A stretch of DNA of 64,000 bases, taken from positions 248,001 to 312,000 of the forward strand of contig JARWMV010000236.1 of the NCBI GenBank assembly GCA_030998015.1. The letters are read 5' to 3'. Position 1 is the stretch's first letter, and each line of letters begins with the position of its first letter. Positions 57,985 to 64,000 of the stretch are shown one piece after another. Below the pieces are notes generated by a model, which was given only the letters and a program-made list of their open reading frames with translations, searched no databases and was not told where the DNA came from. The position numbers and the translations under genes are program-made. Source of the stretch: Ceratorhiza oryzae-sativae. Its lineage: Eukaryota > Basidiomycota > Agaricomycetes > Cantharellales > Ceratobasidiaceae.

Positions 57985-59420
57985 GCGTCATCTCCCCAGT
58001 GTATGGCTCATGTTTATTGGATCTATTCCTTTCCTTTCGCTGTCTTTGTTTGCTTGGTTGCTGTCACTGTTGTTTGTATTTGTATCTGTTATACATTCAT
58101 ACCCGGACACTCTCGGTATGTTTTAGACCAGTCTGTGTCACAAAACCGCGTGGAACGATGGCCAGGAGATATTTGGGGTCCGAAGCGGCTCGAGTCTGCG
58201 GATTTTACTAATCTTCACGTATCGTGCGCTAAAAGTGGCGGTGTGGGTGGCCCCGTAAGGAAAATGTTAAATGAGGGTCAATCGCCTTCGGTTCTAGAAT
58301 ACCGAATCATTCTTGCCAGTCGGCTAAATAGGTGTGCGCCGCGGTAGAGCCACGTCCAACTGTGGACTCATGGCTACGGCAATTGTGCCACTGGAATTTC
58401 CACGGCAGTCTGGAATGACCGCGGTCGGTCCTCAGGCGATATACCCGCAGGCAGCCACTCTACTCCGCCAGCTGCGCCTCTGTGCAGTGCCCTGCTTCCC
58501 TTTGAGCTCGCCAGCCTTCAACTCGGCGACCATGGCCGGGCGGCTATTATGTAACTCGGGTTGGCCATATTGGCCGAGGTATCTATGCACACTGCCGACG
58601 TAATAGCGGCATCGATCCCCCGGCTACGCATACCGAGGCGCATGCGCAGTCGATGATTGCGGGGAGATCGATCTCGCGTCTGCCATCGAAGTTATGGCGG
58701 CGATACTGGCCGTCGGGCAAGTCACATCAATCCGCCCTGATGTGTATTCAAATGGGCTGCGGCTCCGACGTGTCATGGGATTCTAGACGAAATGAATTCA
58801 GATCTACGTTGATCAACCATACAGATACGAGAGGTTGTGCTCGAGTGCCTGAGGTGCCCGCATTACGAGAGCCCCCAAATTATCTGGGATTTTTAAAGAA
58901 GTGATTCCCACCTCGGCTGGCCAAGTCAGCTGCGGTCCCATACCAATTCTGTGGATGAAGCAAAAAAAAAAAAGTTGATGGGCCGCCGCTCTACAGGATT
59001 CCAAGAACGGCGGACGCAACGTGTACACCCATCGCCTATAACGCTAGCGCTGCGACAGCAACATTCTGTTATACGATACGCCGCTTGCAACGATGGATTG
59101 GCCAAAGGACATGCCTAAAACGCTACATATGGCTCAGAGAACCTGTGACGTGCACTAAAGGATGACTTGTCAGATTGCAAGTCATGGCGGTGCCTTGATT
59201 CGTGTGTGATCTCGAAGTCGAGTTTGGTTATCCTCGGAAGGCGCGCTTAGACTAGATGTGAAATGGATCGGCGCCTCTCAGGGGCAAAGGCGATGAGTCA
59301 AACCACTGAATGCTTCCATGGCAAATGTCTCGTATATGCGTGCACCGGTCATCTGCCATATAAGACAACAGACTCGCCAGGCTCACTCCCCATCAATCCG
59401 TCCTCCAGCACTCAACCACA
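57985..59420. other. Intergenic region, no gene seen
   Basis: Holds the 3' flank of the MBP1-like gene and the promoter of the BAG-like gene. Nothing else recognised. Confidence 0.4.
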
Positions 59421-60260
59421 ATGTCTTACAAGTACGAAGCTGCCTCTACCTCTTCCCGGGGTCGGTCATCTCGGCAAGCCACATCGACTGGGTCGGCCTC
59501 CCGCCCATACGCAGCGTCGGGAGCCTCCATTGCCGCAACAGCTGAAGAAGCCGCCTACTCTACTCGCGCTCTCTGGGATGCAGTCCAAGCGCCTACAGTC
59601 CACATGGCGGGCGCCAAGCGAGCCAAGGGTGTTCGATTCGCGGACGAGGTCGACTCCTCTCACCTTGAGCCGCACGGCCGCCAGCGACCAGACTCTCCTG
59701 CCAGCAGCGTCCCATCCCTCTCGCACTCTGCCGAAGGCGAGCACGAGGACGACCTCAAGTGCCCGCCTACACCCGAATTCAAGCCTCGCGAGCTCCCTGG
59801 GTCGGCCCGACCAGGAAAGCCAAACAGTCTTTGCCACCGGCCCATCAGGCGGCATATTCTACTATCGGGCAGATCGTCCACGAGTTCAACTCTTATGTTG
59901 TGGCATTCGCCCTACCGAGGGATCTTGACTTCCAAGCCCCGGCTCCGGGTGGCAACTCCACGCCTGCCTTGGCTTTCACTCCCAAGAACAAGCCCCTCCT
60001 CGAGCACATCAAGCGACTCGAGGACCTCCAGAGCGAGCTCGATGAGATCAATTCTCACAACGATAACGGCATCCGGCAAGCCCGCAAAGACGCGGTCGTG
60101 ATGATCGAGCATGAGCTCGAAGGCTTGAAGCGACTCCAAGCTAGGCAATGGAGCAAGGTGTGTAGATTCTCATACGTATGGCGACATCTTCCTGACCCAT
60201 GATTTGCTCAATCAGTTTGTACACGAACAAGACAAACAGCGCCGTGCCCACAGGCATTAA
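59421..60260 (+). CDS. BAG-domain-like protein, one apparent frameshift
   Basis: Exon 1 runs from ATG 59421 ('MSYKYEAASTSSRGRSS') to 60157, intron 60158-60215 (GT-AG), and exon 2 is 60216-60260 ending 'DKQRRAHRH'. The N-terminal half is Ser/Pro-rich and probably disordered. The C-terminal half is helical: 'HIKRLEDLQSELDEINSHND' followed by 'GIRQARKDAVVMIEHELEGL'. This fits a BAG domain, which binds the Hsp70 ATPase domain and promotes nucleotide exchange. The frame is one base short near 59813-59822, between 'ELPGSARPG' and 'KQSLPPAHQAAYS'; one extra G or C in the run restores it and makes exon 1 a correct length. Total with that base would be about 260 aa. The BAG assignment is by pattern only. 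Confidence 0.65.
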
Positions 60261-61803
60261 ATGGCCTAGTATCTCGATCATCATCCAGATATGAGGCTAT
60301 TTCTGCTTTATACCCCCTTTCATCCTCTATTTTGCATTGATTTATTCATTGGCATTTATCTTTATTAAAAGCATTAACTATTTATTTCACGCATCGTTGT
60401 TTGTATCTCATAGTTCCATTCTTTTTTCGCAATGAGCTGTAGGCGTAATGATGGTTCAGCGTCGATGTGATCTAGCGTTTTTGGTCTGTGAATATGCCGA
60501 ACCCTACTTTAATAAATGTATCGATTTTTGCAGTGAAATTGATGCAGCTCTGGATTATTTTCCAAAAGCCATGGTATATTGACGGTTTAATTAAAAAAAT
60601 CGCATGACCAATTCTGGCTATATGCGTGCTTTCTCAGCGAAATTACGGCCTCAAGCCCCAATGTTCCTCCAAATTCATCTTTTCAGTGAAGAGAACAGGT
60701 TCTTCATGAAGCTTTGTGCTTCGCGGAACGTGTAAAGTGGCCAGTGGCTAGTTCAGATGAGCACTATGCGAATATAGCTCAGCAACACACAGTCAGCGTC
60801 TGCCTCATGCGGCCCTTCAAATCTCCGACGCACTGATCAGACGCCGCACAGAACACGTAGGAGAACGTATGTTATTGCAGGAGGGGCACAGCAATCGCCA
60901 CTGAGCTCATCATGCGTGGCCTTCGTATGGTTGACACGCCTCACTGGTCACCACGTGGACCAAAAGTTTTCAGCGCCACCGACAAAAGGTCAAAGTATTT
61001 GTGAACAGCTCTCAGTCAGGGACCGGCATTGATTGTAGTCCCCCCCTCCCCCATCATTTCACAAGGTGCGCACATGCGGTGGTCGATGGCGCACTGCCTA
61101 TCACAATCGGACTACTCAATGTCAATCGGTTGCGGGGCAAACGTCAGCTCAAAGGATGGGCGGAAATAGAACACGTTGGTTTTTGTTTCTTTGTAGCGAG
61201 CGAGGTCTGAAGCATCGGCGGGAGGGGGGCGTATTCAAAACTGTGAAGTTCTCGGACTCAGCCCACACCGGTCCCGCCACCTCCTAGTCCTGGAGGTTCG
61301 ACGAAATATTTACAAATACGTGTACGTCGTTAGACACGCCCCTGGTACAGCCTGGCCAATCTTTCTCGAGCAAATAAGGCATCGCATACGAGCCGGCATG
61401 GGCGCCAAAGCAGCTGCTTAACTTCTTGGGCGCTATCGCTTTTTTGCCAATCAATCAGGAGAATGTTGATAAACGCCTCGTTTATCATGGTTACTCGGCA
61501 GACACTCGAACGTTCCTTCGTGGCTACTACGATTATACAGCCTCTCGAACACCCCTGAAGCTATAAGTCTGAGCGTCGGGCTCCAACTAGTGCACACCTC
61601 TTGAACAGAACACACACATCAAAACGTTATAAGGTTCGCCGAGGTCGTTCTTAACTTGTCGACCCACGCTGAATAGGCAAATAGGGCTACCCTTCTGAAA
61701 TAACAAGTTTGAAAGCTTCTTCCAGAGCTCCTGCATACGCTATCCGCACCTCGAAGTTAACATTCACGGACGACAAGAGCGAAACAGAGATAGTTAAATA
61801 CCG
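60261..61803. other. Intergenic region, no gene seen
   Basis: No supported coding or RNA feature on either strand. Confidence 0.4.
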
Positions 61804-62180
61804 ATGTCGTTCGACGAATACCAAGACGCATCTCTTCTTAGTATTTCACAACTGGCCGGTAAGCGGGCTTCCGTATTCTCCCTGTTGTACTTCAATCTCA
61901 ACATACCCTAGCATATCATGGCGTCGAGTGGCTGGATGACCCTATCGTATATCCAACAAGTCAAAGCGGCTTAACCACTGAGGGCGCTGCATCCGATGAA
62001 GTACAGGTCTATGGGGATTTTATAGAAAAACGATATTCCCAGAGTAGTTCTAGTACACTTGACCTACTGCAGCCCGCTCGTAACAAACTATGTGCAACTT
62101 ATCCACTGGACGCTCCCGGAACTTTCAGGAGGGATTTCCTGGCGTTCTGGCGCTGGCTAACTGTGGTAGAATGGGATTAA
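61804..62180 (+). CDS. Small hypothetical protein, 107 aa, two exons
   Basis: Exon 1 (61804-61858) encodes 'MSFDEYQDASLLSISQLA'. Intron 61859-61911 is GT-AG (gtaagc...cctag, 53 nt). Exon 2 (61912-62180) continues in frame to TAA with 'YHGVEWLDDPIVYP', 'VYGDFIEKRYSQSSSSTLDL' and 'FRRDFLAFWRWLTVVEWD'. Splicing exactly preserves phase, composition is protein-like and the intron sites are good, so I call it although neither exon is long. It is acidic with an aromatic C-terminus and no signal peptide or recognised domain. It may have further upstream exons. Confidence 0.55.
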
Positions 62181-62744
62181 TGAGCTCGAAGGGATTGTAT
62201 ACTGTCACAGGATTGGATTGGCTCCCACATTTTCGTCAATTGTATTTTGGAAGATATCTTATTTATAACACTCAGGAGAGCCGGAAATGATGTCTATACT
62301 AGCATGGCTTTCATAATTAACATTTTGTTCCTTCTTTGTTGTTTGTCTGAATTTGATTCAATGAATGCGTTTTATATTGGAGAAGCCCGGTGGCGTTTTA
62401 TCTGTCATATTTGATGGCTTTTCTGACGCTCTTGAGTCCGGCAACCCCATTGGCAGTGGCTTAGTTGCCGGGAGGTCACCAGTCACGTGCTCTTCAGAAT
62501 TCATTTTATTTTGCGTACATATTTAAAGACCTACAAGAACGCAGCGGTCGAACCGGTCTAGCACAACAACAAAGACAAACGATTAGGGGTGCGCCACAAA
62601 GGGGCCAAACGGGGGATAGTGGTCAAACGGCCAAACGGCGTACTAAAGACAGAGCGCGGTCCCGAAGACAAAACTGAAACACAAAACTAAGTGTCGAAAG
62701 GATCGAGAGGGAAACGGAAAGCGTTGAGACTCTTGAGGGAATCA
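62181..62744. other. Intergenic region, no gene seen
   Basis: Spacer between two small predicted genes; nothing recognised. Confidence 0.4.
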
Positions 62745-63062
62745 ATGGGGGACTTCATCGTGCCAAATATCTTGGCTATCTCTACATCAGCGTTTTGCGC
62801 TTTCGTCATGGGTACTCTTGCTGTCTCGATACCATTCGTCTTCGTATCCATCCACTATACCGCTTTGGCATTAAATTGGGTAGAAGGTCCGACCCTCGGG
62901 TCACACCTTGTGCCTTGGGCCCCAGAAGTCTTCAGTGATCGCCCAGCAGCCATGTCCTCTCGATCTCAGTCTATTCGTGTTTGTCTGTCGCTCGAACCCT
63001 TTTCGTATACATATGATAAAATATATATGGCAAATATAACGCCTTCTATTGTCCCACCATGA
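62745..63062 (+). CDS. Possible small membrane protein, 105 aa
   Basis: ATG 62745 opens a frame with a long hydrophobic stretch ('ISTSAFCAFVMGTLAVSIPF', then 'VFVSIHYTALAL'), enough for one or two membrane spans. The open frame begins farther upstream without an ATG. The second half ('SLEPFSYTYDKIYMAN') is less protein-like and may be past an intron donor. No family is recognised. It may be one exon of a larger gene or a chance frame. Confidence 0.35.
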   Translation: MGDFIVPNILAISTSAFCAFVMGTLAVSIPFVFVSIHYTALALNWVEGPTLGSHLVPWAPEVFSDRPAAMSSRSQSIRVCLSLEPFSYTYDKIYMANITPSIVPP

Positions 63063-63145
63063 CGAAAGGCCGACCCTGGTCTATTGACATTACGATAGAT
63101 GAATCAACACTTGTTCCAGAACTCATAACAACCAGCTGTGAACAT

Positions 63146-63875
63146 CTACATCACACACAAAGTACAGTTCTTAGGGCAAAAGGGCACGGGACTTGCGTAA
63201 TAGTGTTGTCGATATCCAAGTCGAAGTGGCCATGAAGCATCGATCTTCACCTTGCTCTTTATGTAAAGATTTTGGAGCTCGTAGAAAGCAGCAGACGTAA
63301 CGCCATTCATTCCGTTTGGCGCAATAACACCTACAGAGGAATCATCAATAACAGCGTACAAATCAATCTTGGCTCACAGATCTGGCTTTCGCTTCAGCAA
63401 GTACTCGGATTAGTATGCAGTGGCACGGCCGAAGATGTTAATGTCATCTATCTACACAGTGAGCCGCAGCACGTTCGCTGCACTAATTATAAGCAGGATT
63501 TAATACGAGGTTACCATAAAACGCTCGTTCACCATCTTCGTGGTCGACGTTAAAGTACCTGTTGACCATTGTTGGGAAAATTGGCGGACACTGCATGTAG
63601 CTAATGACCACGGTCATAGTATTTGGTTTGTGGGATAAACATACATGCAGCTGAGCCTGAACCTGCCACATTGGGTTCTGCATCAACAAGCCCAAACAAA
63701 CCCCGACACCTCTCGACCCTTTCAACCATTTGACAATGTTTATCGAAGCCACTGCATCTTTTCTCAGGTAACCTTCCATGGAATGCATGGGATGTGCGTA
63801 CGTTGGGCCGTTCCATATCCAAGGATTTACTATCCAAACATCCGTCTCTCGGGTGGCACCGTGATGGTTAGCCAC
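63146..63875 (-). CDS. Possible hypothetical gene on the minus strand, incomplete model
   Basis: The block 63361-63146 reads convincingly as protein ('YAVIDDSSVGVIAPNGMNGV', 'FYELQNLYIKSKVKIDASWP') and ends at a stop. Upstream, 63875-63483 contains protein-like segments in two frames ('FGLVDAEPNVAGSGSAACMF', 'MVNRYFNVDHEDGERAFYG'), suggesting several exons. I could not fix the splice sites, and the start may lie beyond the window. No family is recognised. Confidence 0.4.
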
Positions 63876-64000
63876 AATGGGTGCTTTGGTGCTTTGGTGC
63901 TTTCGATGCTCAACCTCATGAAACTAGTTGGCACAAGACCTCTGGCCGGGTATCATAGAGATGCAATGCAAGTCTATTTCGGCCGCCGTTGGACTAGCAC

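Overview
The window looks like nuclear DNA of a filamentous basidiomycete. Introns are short (about 45-65 nt, GT-AG) and dense, intergenic spaces are modest, and there is a mitochondrial GatB gene, an APSES/ankyrin (MBP1-like) regulator and a lineage-style family of 'LPPEIL...IF' F-box proteins. Basidiomycete-type transposons (pogo/Tigger DDE, Plavaka-like, Tad-like LINE, LTR) are present. The gene set recalls Ceratobasidiaceae such as Rhizoctonia; that placement is inference.

Layout. (1) 1-5650 is a CpG-poor transposon island: a 1.46-kb palindrome, then a 3.3-kb pogo-like element with terminal inverted repeats and TA flanks. (2) 5800-24273 is gene-bearing: F-box gene (-), GatB/PET112 (+), F-box paralogue (-), methyltransferase copy A (+), a medium-chain reductase (-), a secreted GH127-type glycosidase (-) and an F-box/WD-like gene (-). 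(3) 24274-31315 holds a long space without recognised genes, a Tad-like LINE remnant and methyltransferase copy B (-). (4) 31315-43790 is a second CpG-poor island: decayed coding DNA, a Plavaka-like fragment, three 1.3-kb LTRs and a Tigger-like element cut in two. (5) 44034-47119 is a second copy of the copy-B segment, with methyltransferase copy C. (6) 48489-64000 holds methyltransferase copy D, an unrecognised gene, a third F-box paralogue, an MBP1-like transcription factor, a BAG-like gene and small genes.

Full spliced models that keep frame throughout were worked out for GatB (517 aa, 10 exons), the reductase (335 aa, 9 exons), the GH127-type gene (673 aa, 17 exons), the F-box/WD-like gene (696 aa, 3 exons), methyltransferases B and C (355 and 354 aa, 4 exons each) and a 107-aa two-exon gene. 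Five other genes carry nine apparent frameshifts. All are one-base losses, and the ones that can be placed closely could each be a short homopolymer called one base too short. Sequence error is therefore a serious alternative to pseudogenisation.

The most notable structural result is in the second island. A Tigger-like transposase reading frame is split between 43650-42509 (-) and 39829 onward (+). It joins exactly when one 5-bp GAAAG duplication is removed, which implies a solo-LTR insertion followed by a 1.34-kb inversion between two oppositely oriented LTRs. The LTR copies and the element's terminal repeats also give internal evidence of C-to-T decay at CpG, with an abrupt boundary inside one transposon near 43790. 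I see no operon-like cluster, CRISPR array, rRNA or convincing tRNA, and no clearly new defence or biosynthetic system.
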